A stretch of DNA of 64,000 bases. Source: Biomphalaria glabrata (taxonomy: Eukaryota; Mollusca; Gastropoda; Planorbidae). Position 1 is the first letter of the stretch. Every line of letters starts with the position of its first letter. The stretch spans positions 5,708,001 through 5,772,000 of the forward strand of contig NC_074721.1 of assembly GCF_947242115.1 (NCBI RefSeq), in the 5' to 3' direction. The translations under genes were made by a program, and so were the position numbers. Below the pieces are notes generated by a model. That model was not told the DNA's origin and searched no databases. It saw nothing but the letters and a program-made list of their open reading frames with translations. Shown piece by piece: positions 24,125 to 35,535 of this stretch.

Positions 24125-26930
24125 AACAACAACCACAACACCATACACAGGGGACAACAACCACAACACCATACACAGAAGACAACAACCACAACACCAT
24201 ACACAGGGGACAACAACCACAACACCATACACAGGGGACAACAACCACAACACCATACACAGAAGACAACAACCACAACACCATACACAGGGGGACAACA
24301 ACCACAACACCATACACAAGGGACAACAACTACAACACCATACACAGAAGACAACAACCACAACACCATACACAGAAGACAACAACCACAACACCATACA
24401 CAGGGGACAACAACCACAACACCATACACAGGGGACAACAACAACAACACCATACACAGGGGGACAACAACCACAACACCATACACAGGAGACAACAACC
24501 ACAACACCATACACGGGGACAACAACCACAACACCATACACAGGGGACAACAACCACAACACCATACACAGGGGACAACAACCACAACACCATACACAGG
24601 GGGACAACAACCACAAAACCATACACAGGGGACAACAACCACAACACCATACACAGGGGGACAACAACCACAACACCATACACAGGGGGACAACAACCAC
24701 AACACCATACACAGGGGACAACAACCACAATACCATACACAGGGGGACAACAACCACAAAACCATACACAAGAGACATCAACCACAACACCATACACAGG
24801 GGGACAACAACCACAACACCATACACAGGAGACAACAACCACAACACCATACACGGGGACAACAACCACAACACCATACACAGGGGACAACAACCACAAC
24901 ACCATACACAGGGGACAACAACCACAACACCATACACAGGCGGACAACAACCACAACACCATACACAGGGGACAACAACCACAACACCATACACAGGGGG
25001 ACAACAACCACAACACCATACACAGGGGGACAACAACCACAACACCATACACAGGGGACAACAACCACAATACCATACACGGGGGACAACAACCACAAAA
25101 CCATACACAAGGGACATCAACCACAACACCATACACAGGGGACAACAACCACAACACCATACACGGGGACAACAACCACAACACCATACACAGGGGACAA
25201 CAACCACAACACCATACACAGGGGACAACAACCACAATACCATACACAGGGGGACAACAACCACAAAACCATACACAAGGGACATCAACCACAACACCAT
25301 ACACAGGGGACAACAACCACAACACCATACACGGGGACAACAACCACAACACCATACACAGGGGACAACAACCACAACACCATACACAGGGGACAACAAC
25401 CACAACACCATACACAGGAAGACAATAACCACAACACCATACACAGGGGACAAAAACCACAACACCATACACAGGGGGACAACAACCACAACACCATACA
25501 CAGGGGACAACAACCACAACACCATACACAGGGGGACAACAACCAAAACACCATACACAGGGGGACAACAACCACAACACCATACACAGGGGACAACAAC
25601 CACAACACCATACACAGGGGGACAACAATCACAACAACATACACAGGGGACAACAATCACAACACTATACACAGTGGGACAACAACCACAACACCATACA
25701 TAGGGGACAACAACAACAACACCATACACAGGGGACAACAACCACAATACCATACACAGGGGGACAACAACCACAACACCATACACAGGGGGACAACAAC
25801 CACAACACCATACACAGGGGGACAACAACCACAACACCATACACAGAAGACAACAACCACAACACCATACACAGGGGGACAACAACCACAACACCATACA
25901 CAGGGGACAACAACCACAATACCATACACAGGGGGACAACAACCACAAAACCATACACAGGGGGACAACAACCAAAACACCATACACAGGGGGACAACAA
26001 CCACAACACCATACACAGGGGACAACAACCACAATACCATACACAGGGGGACAACAACCACAAAACCATACACAAGGGACATCAACCACAACACCATACA
26101 CAGGGGACAACAACCACAACACCATACACAGGGGACAACAACCACAACACCATACACAGGGGACAACAACCACAACACCATACACAGGGGACAACAACCA
26201 CAACACCATACACAGGGGACAACAACCACAACACCATACACAGGGGACAACAACCACAACACCATACACAGAGGGACAACAACCACAACACCATACACAG
26301 GGGATAACAACCACAACACCATAAATAGAAAGACAACAACCACAACACCATACACAGGGGGACAACAACCACAACACCATATACGGGGACAACAACCACA
26401 ACACCATACACAGGGGACAACAACCACAACACCATACACAGGGGGACAACAACCACAACACCATACACAGAGGACAACAACCACAACACCATACACAGAG
26501 GACAACAACCACAACACCATACACAGAGGGACAACAACCACAACACCATACACAGAGGGACAACAACCACAACACCATACACAGGGGACAACAACCACAA
26601 CACCATACATAGGGGACAACAACCACAACACCATACACAGGGGACAACAACCACAACACCATACACGGGGACAACAACCACAACACCATACACAGGGGAC
26701 AACAACCACAACACCATACACAGGGGACAACAACCACAACACCATACACAGGGGACAACAACAACCACAACACCATACACAGGGGACAACAACAACCACA
26801 ACACCATACACAGAGGGACAACAACCACAACACCATACACAGGGGACAACAACCACAACACCATACACAGGGGACAACAACCACAACACCATACACGGGG
26901 ACAACAACCACAACACCATACATAGGGGAG
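24125..26930 (+). repeat. 27-29-bp minisatellite in the receptor stalk
   Basis: About one hundred units of acaacaaccacaacaccat followed by acacag and a G-run of varying length. In one frame a unit encodes TTTTTPYTG, a Thr/Pro-rich mucin-like stalk; in the other two DNNHNTIHRG and QQPQHHTQG. Change in the G-run shifts frame from unit to unit, yet no plus-strand frame makes a stop. Higher-order blocks recur (compare 24730-24960 with 25060-25200 and 25230-25380). Confidence 0.95.
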
Positions 26931-26990
26931 ACGCTTTACGTCTCAGCAACCCTAGAGTCCAGTATCCATCTTCAACCTGGCTCAGCTACT

Positions 26991-27260
26991 AGGGAAGCGT
27001 GGTCGAGAGACCAGTTGCGCTTGAACTTGGCTTGCCTTGGCTACCTAAAAGGGGGCATGAGGTTCGACATTCGACTCGAGCAGAGTTATGTTTACTGAGC
27101 GCCTAAAGGCAGCACTGAAAACCAACTCCTAGATACCCCGATACCCCCTCCCCCCTACTGGTCCACAAATGAGATTGGACCAAAAGAGCTCTGAGCATGC
27201 TATAAGCATGAAAGTAGCGCTACATAAAAGCTATAATAATAATAATAATAATAATAATAT
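26991..27260 (+). mobile_element. tRNA-related SINE, family S2, in gene 3
   Basis: Head agggaagcgtggtcgagaga, body gtttactgagcgcctaaagg, ccacaaatgagattgg and tgctataagcatgaaag, and an (aat)n tail at about 27232-27260. Other copies at 29764 (inverted), 38462 and 50205. It lies between stalk and membrane span of gene 3. Confidence 0.85.
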
Positions 27261-27983
27261 CGAAAAAAAAACATTTCCTAACAACACGATTAATGATGAA
27301 AACCCTAACAGCCCTTTAAATACAAACTCAATTATCATAGGTGTTATTGTAGCAGTGTGTGCTATTTTGTTTCCGTTGTTCATTGGGTATTGCATTATTA
27401 GAAAGGTTTTTAAAGGAAAACAAAAAGACACAGGCATCAATAGAATCATAAGTAATGAGGCTATGACTAATGAATGTAATAAATTTCAATCGATGAATTA
27501 CAATGATATCGAGCTAGAGCTATCTGGCTATCTGAACGGCGGAAAACCATTGAGAAGAAATGATGAAACTTGCGATCTATATGAAACTGGTACAACTACA
27601 GAAGACAACGTGACAAAAGAAATCTCTAAAGCACACATAAAAACTATCCATGATGATGAATCTGATATAGTCATGAAATATACTAATCAGCCAGACAAAA
27701 ATGTTGTCTGTATAAGTCTTCATAATACTCCAACATCCACACAAACATCGACAGAAGCATTAGCAGAAATGATAGACTACTCCAGGCTAGGAGATCACGA
27801 AAGAGTAGCTCATCTTGATTATGATACATTTTCACAGAACAGCGACACAAGTGCAGAGAAAAGAGTGTGGACAATTTACTAATGCTTAGAAATTGCTTTT
27901 CCGGAGTCACATTAAGTCAAAACATACAAATAATAGATTCTGATGTATCATCGGCTACGTATAGCCTAGCCAAAGTTGTGTAA

Positions 27984-28780
27984 AAGGAAAAGTTCAATTG
28001 CTATGCTGTGAATTATTCACGATAAATATTAACAACATAACAACTGTTAGAGACTAGACTGAGAAGGATGTTTAAATTACAAAGAGAATAACGAGTTCCG
28101 ACCAAATCTAGAGCTTATGAAGAGGCTGTGCTCAAGGCAGATGTTCTTCTATGTAGTTGTAATGTCCACATGTCAATAAATATCTGTGTTCGATATGTAT
28201 GTATCTTAAATAAAACTTAACACTGGTGTTTAATAGATAATAATTGCTAATCATATAGATAATGGCATGTGAGTATGTAAAATTTCTCGCAGTCGTGTTC
28301 GCTGGTCATTTTAGAACAGGTGTTTTGGAGCGAGAGGTTCTGATAAATAGTAATAAAAAAACAACAACATTTTTTAAAATAATAAACAATGATTTTTTTT
28401 TTTCAATTCCTTAGAGCAGAGGAACCCTAGTGTTCAGTGGGGCATGAATAGGAGTTCCATAAACTAATGGAAAAATTAATTGAATTAATCTTTCCAAAAT
28501 AATAAATAGGTGTTCAGCTATATACTCAGAATTCTGCAAAGTGTTCCGTTAAGGAAAAAGGTTTTGGAAACCATGCACTAGAGTATATATATATATACAT
28601 TCTCATTTACCCCTCCCGAATTAAATAAAAAATACGTTTGACTATTTAATGAATGTAAATTGCAAATTATGTCTACCTGGTCAAATAGTATGAGTTCGGA
28701 ACATGTCCTCTCGACGTTCCTGGTTCAGATCCTGCGAAATCTTTCGCTAAATATATTTTATAATGTTTGTGATACAACAA
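27984..28780. other. Intergenic, no recognised gene
   Basis: 3' flank of gene 3 with AATAAA-type words (28170-28210). Nothing else recognised. Confidence 0.35.
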
Positions 28781-28837
28781 TAATTACACAGCAAACTTAA
28801 ATCTCAAATCTAATGGACATGTAACCTTAGCATTTAA

Positions 28838-28841
<4 letters not shown>

Positions 28842-28905
<64 letters not shown>
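28842..28905. repeat. (TA)n microsatellite
   Basis: Uninterrupted TA dinucleotide run of about 60 bp. Confidence 0.95.
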
Positions 28906-28906
<1 letters not shown>

Positions 28907-28964
28907 CAATCTTTTTGAAGAAAATATATAATGAGACATTCTCGCTTCAAATTTTAAGTAATAT

Positions 28965-29190
28965 ATTGTAATAACTGAAGGGAGACGACTCAACGAACAC
29001 ATATATTTGTTTACACGAGGAAAACACACGTACATAAAACGTCTGCCTTAAGCACAGTATTTTCATTAGCTCTAGACTTGGGCGGAACTTGGCTCTCTTC
29101 CTTCTAATGTCAACATCCTTCTCAGTCTAGTCTCTAATAGTGCGCACCTTCAGCACCTTGGATAGCGGTGTGCATGGCAAGGTTATAACA
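28965..29190. repeat. Dispersed repeat, partner of 9335-9545
   Basis: Same block order as the 9335 copy, including tgtcaacatccttct, agtgcgcacctt and agcggtgtgcatggc. Confidence 0.55.
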
Positions 29191-29763
29191 ATATATTTAT
29201 ACCCTCTTTAGAAATAGCCTATCAGATAGACTAGAAATTACTAGAACCTTTGACTGAAAATACCAATGTTTATTTTATTAGAAGCTTACATTTTTGTTTG
29301 AGGTGTAAACACGCTGTTTATCTTAGTTTTTTTTTTTTTTAAATATATTGACAATAATCATTACGTTACATAACTATAATTTAACGTCTTTAACTGACTG
29401 ACAATAAAATGATATTTTAATGTTAACATAATAAAGATAATAAAAGCAACGGTTCTCACATTTTTAAGGTATCTATTTATATGAGAAATTGCAATATTTG
29501 TGTTTGAAATTATCATTATTATCTCATTTAATTCAGTCTTGCGATGCAATACAGATGATTCTTCATTTTTCTTTGCCTAGGTATTATATAGAATGAATAA
29601 GCATTGTGTAACAAGACTCAGTTTTGCGTCAGGAAAATTAGAAAATGTCTTATTTAGAAAGATATTTTTACACAAAATATACATAAATGATAAAGAAAAA
29701 AAAAAACTTCAAATGTGCTTTTTTTTTTACTAATAGCAATTTTAATGTTGAAATACATAAATA

Positions 29764-29983
29764 AATTATGGCTTTTATATAGTGCTACTTTCATGCTTAT
29801 AGCATGCTCAGAGCGCTATGGTCCAATCTTATTTGTTGACCGGGGGGGGGGGCTTCCGTGCTGCTTTTAGGCACTCAGTAAACATATCTCTTCTCAAGTC
29901 GGGTGTCGAACCTCGAGCCCCCTTCATAGGTAGCCAACCCAAGTCAAGTTCAAGCGCAATTAGCCTCTGGACCACGCTTCCCT
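29764..29983 (-). mobile_element. SINE, family S2, inverted
   Basis: Minus strand reads agggaagcgtggtccagagg, then gtttactgagtgcctaaaag and tgctataagcatgaaagtag. The (aat)n tail is lost or short. Confidence 0.8.
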
Positions 29984-30369
29984 ACCACACCATTATATAA
30001 TAAATAATCAAGTAAATAATTACATTTTTAAATGCTTTTTGAAATAAATGATTGTATTTTAATTAGTATTACACATTATTATTTTTTTTTAAAGTTTCTT
30101 CTAATTAATCTTCAGTGAGAAATTAAAATGTAGAAACATTGTGCATATTGTGTAGGTAAAATTGTCTACAGGCAACAGTAACAGAGGATCAAATAAATTC
30201 ATGAATTTTTTTAAGGCTGTTTATTATTTTTAAAATATTGTGTTAGTTTTTTTTTTCTCACAATTTTAGAATACAATATAATAGTGTTCCAGTCAGTTGC
30301 CTTAATTAAAAAGGTAGTAAAAAATATGTCGATATATCAAAGAAAAATCTGTCGTTTACCAGGATTTCT

Positions 30370-30545
30370 GTTTATTCGTGTTTTTATTACTGTGTACGTT
30401 GGCTGTCGATCTGCTACAAATTCTGCACACGTTATCACTTCCAGTTCCCATTCTCGATTTAAGTTTAATCTTTCCGCATAAAAAAAGCATTAATCAACAG
30501 AAAAATCAATTAATTAAATAATTAATTAGTGGTAATTTATAAGTT
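30370..30545 (-). repeat. Diverged R4 copy
   Basis: Contains acacgttatcacttcc, cccattctcgatttaag and a block of aattaattaaataattaatt, the inverted R4 order with more substitutions than other copies. Confidence 0.4.
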
Positions 30546-30549
30546 TTGA

Positions 30550-32010
30550 GTGATTTTAAAAAAGGAAAAAAATCTTACAGTATTGAGATTTTTACCCATT
30601 TATGGTTACTTTGATTTTACGTTTCCTTATTTATTTTTTGTGATTTTTTTACTTTATGAAATTATTTAATGATGTGATAGGTTTTGCTTTTCATAAATTA
30701 TCTTATGTTTAGGATCAACTCTGATAATGGTTGAGATTCTTGTCTAAATTCAGAACCAGAACAGAAATACTTTAAAAAAAACAAAACAATTTTATTCTAA
30801 AACGTCTAATACTATAATATTGAACATTACAATTAAACTATTTAATATAATTTTTAAAAATAAATTCACTGAACCCCATGAAACACTAAACGCTCCTACT
30901 TAAAGGAATGTTCGAATATTACGTAACGGCTAATTGGGGGAGGGGGTATACACATTTGTTACTAGGGGGAGGGAGGATCTGAAGATTTGTTACGTAACAA
31001 AACATATTCAAATGAATAACACAAATATTTTAGATCGTTTCGTAATTTTAACTATGTTGAAATTAAATTTAATAAACGATACAGTGGTCCATTGACTTAA
31101 GCAGGTCCGACTTTCACTTACTGCGGTGTTGTGAAAGTACTTCGGTGTTTGTGTGTTTGTCGTGAAGTATGAGTGTCACCTTCAAGTTACGCCCCTTGTC
31201 CTGTACCAGCCCGACGAGTGTATGGGTCAGCATATCGGGGGGGGGGGGGGGGTATTGTGAGGTCAGGAATGCAAACCGTCTGTTAAACGTCTAGGCCTGT
31301 TGGTGTGGATTGTGGGATAGAAACTTAGTAGTGAATAAAGTGCTGCAGTTTGATAATAAATAGCGCTATACGAGTGTCTTTCTTTGATGAAATGTTTGCT
31401 GTTCCATAACAATTAGAAAATCATCACGTTCAAGTCCGTGTGTGTGAATATTAATGGAAAAATTACCCGCCGTTTTGTATTAACACTAAGGGTTTTCCGG
31501 CGGGTTGTTCAGCGGCCGAATAATAAAACACTTTTAAATTATCTACAAAGAACTGTTTCGGAATTTTGCGAATTCAAGAAAACGTTTGGCGTCTCTGAGG
31601 GAGCTCACAGCGCTTTCCCAGACCCCCCTAGCTGTTTTGAAAAGGGCAACCAACGTGACTGTTTTTGTTTTTTTTTTGTGTGTTTCTTTCTTTTTGACAA
31701 AGGTAAGAAACACATCTCTAATTGTAATATAGAACCCTTTTATTATTCTTGGAAAATAATCACGCCCACATTCAAATGTTATGGATACACTGTGTCTCTC
31801 ACATATAAATGGACTTTCACTTAATGAAGCCCTAAACTTTTGAGCAATACGGCCCCTTTAAATCACAGGAATGTTTTTCCTTTTTTTCTCTATTCAAAAT
31901 GATTGAAAATATCTTTCAACCATTTTTTGGGGGCCCTCAGCTTATGTCACCTATAGGTAAGTCCAGCACTGCCCACAAAAAAACTATCATTCCCTATCTC
32001 TCGCGAAATG
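30550..32010. other. Unrecognised interval with a G-run and a weak open frame
   Basis: At 31084 acagtggtccattgacttaa resembles a transposon terminus, and a G-run lies at 31238-31253. An open frame at 31438-31824 (128 residues, including TLLNYLQRTVSEFCEFKKTF) has no family I recognise and is disrupted by low-complexity T-runs. It may be a degraded transposon. Confidence 0.3.
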
Positions 32011-32022
32011 TAAGTTCTAGAC

Positions 32023-32225
32023 CAGCAACTCTTAACTTTTTATGCTCGGCGACCCCTTTTTACAATCCCCCACTCAGCCGCGACCCCCCCCCCCCCCGCA
32101 GCCGCACACACACACACAACAATAAAAGAATAGACAATAACAATCCATTTTTTCAATGGTCTTTGGCGACCCCTGGCAAATCGTCTTTCTATCCCCAAGG
32201 GCGACCCACAGGTTGAGAACCCCTG
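32023..32225. mobile_element. hAT-like MITE (M2)
   Basis: Second copy of the 20187 family: cagcaactcttaac to gttgagaacccctg, with a perfect 8-bp duplication ttctagac (32015-32022, 32226-32233). Confidence 0.88.
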
Positions 32226-32322
32226 TTCTAGACATTTGTTTTTGTTATTCATATCTAGATTATCAAAAGTTACGATATTCAGAAGGGATCTACAAGGATG
32301 AAAAAAAAAGAACTATTTATAC

Positions 32323-34558
32323 CAGGGGTAGGCAAATTTTGACCCGCGGGCCACATGCACCCCTCCGGAGTGTTTTATGCGGCCCACGGACACATACAGT
32401 AATATGGTGTGCCCACAATAAATACATATAAAAATGCAAATATATTAAAAATAATTCTAAATATCTATATACATTTTTGAGACTCTCATTATAAAAAGTT
32501 TCAAGTAAATGAAGATTAAGCTAATTGACTATACTTCAATACACTCAGTCTAACACAATCTCATGGCAGTATTTATTCAATGCTATGAAAAACTGTTGAG
32601 AGTTGGGTATGCTTGGAAGAAGATGGCAAGTGTAACAACTGATTTAGCTCGAACTCTGACTGAGAAAAACAGCTTGTTGTTTTTGTTTTAAAGAATAAAC
32701 TAACCATAAACTCTAAACAGGAAATTCGGCACAAAGCAGCATTAAATAACATATTATTGCATAACTAGTATTATGGCTAGATATCAGAGCTAGGGGTCAT
32801 AACTCTCTCTCTCGGTACTTATTTCCCACGTTCCGAGAAATTATTCATTTGGTTCATGTGTTTCACGATCATGTTATGGTTAAACTTCCATAATTTTTTT
32901 TTACCTAACCAGGAAATGCTATATGAGGCTTAGCATTATAGAAGAGTGCATTTTTTCTTTTTATATAATACTAATTCAAGTTTATAAAACCAAAAATTGA
33001 ATTAACTTAATGAGGTCAAATAAACGTTGGTATTGTCAGTTAGGAGGGGATAGAAGACCATAGGCAGTTACAACAAATGAAGATTTGAATATTCCGATGT
33101 ATCTGTTGGATTAGCATGGGCAAGTATAGAAAACATATAAAATCTCAAGGAAGAAATCCTTGAAGGACATTAACTGTGAACATGTTACTAATATTTCTAG
33201 TGAAGAGTGGAAGACAGATTTCATGTTTTTAAAGACGTCTACATATGCAATGTAAGTGCATGTTAAATCTTTTCAAACAGGGCTTTCCAATTTCTCCAGG
33301 CAAGTAAGTGAAAACAGTTTTTTTCATTTTTCTTTGCTGAAAGGTGAAACTATTTCTTGTGAAATGGTTAAAAGTACAAGACTTATTTTAGATTTCTTAA
33401 TTATGAAAGGAAATTTTAAGACGCCAAGAACCAGTTCTCAATACCATCGGCTCACCATTTAGCGTGGATACTGATTTAGCTCAGAAGAACATAACTCCAT
33501 GCAAATTATGACCTGAAAGAGAAGTTTCAGTCAGTTCTTCCACAGGAGTTTAATGAGAGCATGAAGCTGTATTTCCACATTTAAAAATCTTTGCTCCTAA
33601 ACATTCATATTATTTGGGTAAACATTCATTTGTGAACAAACTTTTTTTTGTGTGGAAACTAAACAATTGTAATCAAAGGTTGATGTTGACTGGCTGTAAT
33701 TTGACAGCAGTCACAAGGGTAACAACTAGTACACTAGTTCTGCAGTTCTGAACATTACGAACGAGAGTTGATGTTGGTGTCCAAGGGCTGAGCCGAAGGC
33801 TCTTCGAGCCCTAAGTTTGAAAAAAAAAAACTGTTCGGACGCCAAACGGAAAAAAAAAACAACTGTGAGAACACAGTTCTGTTTGAGAGAGACCCGAGTC
33901 AATGCCTATGTAAAGCATTGCTATTTCCAATGCCTTTGGCCCCCGACGCATGCATGGCTGCACATGGCCGAAGGCCGAGGGCACCGGGAGCATCCGCCAT
34001 TTTCCTTCGTTGTACCAAGCTAACTGTGGGGGACCCGCCATTTATGTAACGGTCCCTTTGAGGAACAGCGCATGGATGTGGGACGTGTTTGTGGGGACCT
34101 TTTTGCAACCCCGCCTGTGCAAGAGGTTGACTCTCGTCTACCCGTGGGCATCCCCACGGGAGTCATGTGTTGCTACCCATTTAGCCTAACCACTTCCTCT
34201 AATAATTGTTTCCACACGAGCGCCACGATGAAGCAGAGTAGCTAATGCTCTTGCGAACGAGAGTAAACAGTTAAATAGTTCACATTAAGTACAACTGTAC
34301 ATTTAGGGTTAAAGGTTGTGATGTAAAAAGTAAAAAGACATCAGCAATTAAAAAAAAAAAATTCGTAAAATTGGTTTCAGAAATTGCTAACTCTTGTTGT
34401 AACTCTTCAATTAGGAGTGTGAAAAAAAGAATGTATAATACAGTATAAATTTGAATTAACAGACACTATACATAGTTAGCTAACCTATTTTTCTATGTCG
34501 TAAGTACATATACATATATATTATGCGGCCCTCGATTCAAAAAGGTTGCCCACCCCTG
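32323..34558 (+). mobile_element. hAT DNA transposon remnant
   Basis: Ends caggggtaggcaaa and ggttgcccacccctg are inverted repeats, with flanks atttatac and atttataa (7 of 8 match). Inside, the frame near 33515-33590 reads KEKFQSVLPQEFNESMKLYF, and a piece at 33256-33462 fits the region upstream, as in Charlie-type (GTF2IRD2/ZBED-like) hAT transposases. The coding is degraded by stops and frame changes. A 485-bp GC-rich insertion sits at 33769-34253. Confidence 0.72.
33769..34253. mobile_element. GC-rich insertion of unknown class
   Basis: A block clearly richer in G and C than its surroundings, bracketed by the identical 11-mer cgaacgagagt (33758-33768 and 34254-34264). Contains a hairpin-like gggctgagccgaaggctctt near 33785, a palindromic catggccgaaggccgag near 33964, and cccgtgggcatccccacggg near 34141-34160. 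Several overlapping open frames exist but none resembles a known protein. It could be a retroposed RNA or a SINE-like unit. Confidence 0.5.
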
Positions 34559-34564
34559 ATTTAT

Positions 34565-34951
34565 AAAATCAACTTTATCACTTAAGACTTTGGTCTCGTT
34601 TTCAAATTCGTAATTTCCAGACTGCCAGCCCAAGTTGTTCAAATATATCGTTAATCTTTGCGTGTTGAAGTCGTCATGTGCAAACTTTGGAAAAAGTTGG
34701 TTGAAATAGAGAAAAATATGGATTGATGTGTCTTAGTTCAAGGCAAGTATGGCTAGTTTTAGTAGATATTTGAATAGAATGACACAAACATAATCTAATT
34801 ATTAAAAAAAAATATTAACATTAACTTAATATTTTTACTAGTTTATTTTATTATTATTACAATTTCTCTTATCAGCTTGAAATTTCTTTGTGGTGTCAAA
34901 ATCAAAAAGGAAAATACAAAAAACCTGGGTCGAAAATGTTTTCGAAAACTT

Positions 34952-34982
<31 letters not shown>

Positions 34983-35535
34983 TTTTAAAATGAATTACAA
35001 GCTAATTGGCCACACAGAGAAAGATCTGGTTTGACCGATATACTTTTTTAAAGCATAAGTATCTGATAATTACATTTGGTCTGGAGGTCTACACAATCTT
35101 TATCTTAAAAACACATACGTCAGCGGGTATTCCCGTGATAAATTCTCAAGCTGATAAGAGACGTTGTACAAATGTACAGAATAAAATTAGGCAGGATCGG
35201 AATCAAACTCGGGAAATTGGCATTTTTGGGACAAAGCTAAACTGCTACATACAAAGTTTAAGCTTAAAATACAAAAGTTATATGTTACTATTTTATACTC
35301 ACGTATAAATTTAAATAAATTTTAATGTTCACTATCTATTCTTTATGAAGAAAGTGTGGGCTAATAATGAGAATTTAACAAAAAAAGATTTGTATCAATA
35401 ACATAATTTAATTTATTTTAGGAATGTTCATAATTAAACACAAGCTAGTGCTAATATTCTTAAAGTAGATACATTAAAAAACTACCCGCTTTCTTTTAAT
35501 TACTGAATTATGTATTTACTCAAACAGAAATAAAA
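34565..35535. other. Intergenic upstream of gene 4
   Basis: AT-rich with a (TA)n tract at about 34952-34975. An open frame at 35006-35308 has no recognised motif. No promoter element could be fixed for gene 4. Confidence 0.4.

Larger units (their letters stand above)
23734..27983 (+). pseudogene. Gene 3: receptor pseudogene with stalk minisatellite
   Basis: A decayed paralogue. Exon 2 begins at acceptor ttttttcatcag|C in phase 2 and reads FYNCMTGQATQNCIIAL, then ectodomain with the family cysteines, FKISWKHNSDSL and FCTSYAQRK. Three stops (two TAA, one TAG) interrupt this ectodomain frame. The Thr-rich stalk has become a 2.8-kb minisatellite (24125-26930), and a SINE lies at 26991-27260. The membrane span (about 27330-27400, ending GYCIIRK) and tail are still open: a YTN motif, then YSRLGDHERVAHLDYDTF (27778-27831), ITAM-like with F in place of the last L. 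A frameshift between about 27832 and 27900 puts the C-terminal TYSLAKVV (stop 27981-27983) in another frame. No exon 1 was found. Very likely non-functional as a receptor. Confidence 0.8.

Noticed and set aside
24110-26992. A 960-residue open frame and many long minus-strand frames over the same interval
   Set aside because: They arise from a stop-poor 27-29-bp repeat. Only the location in the receptor stalk is meaningful, and the gene around it carries stops.
31438-31824. A 128-residue host gene
   Set aside because: No recognised family, T-runs inside, and a transposon-like terminus upstream; kept only as an unrecognised interval.
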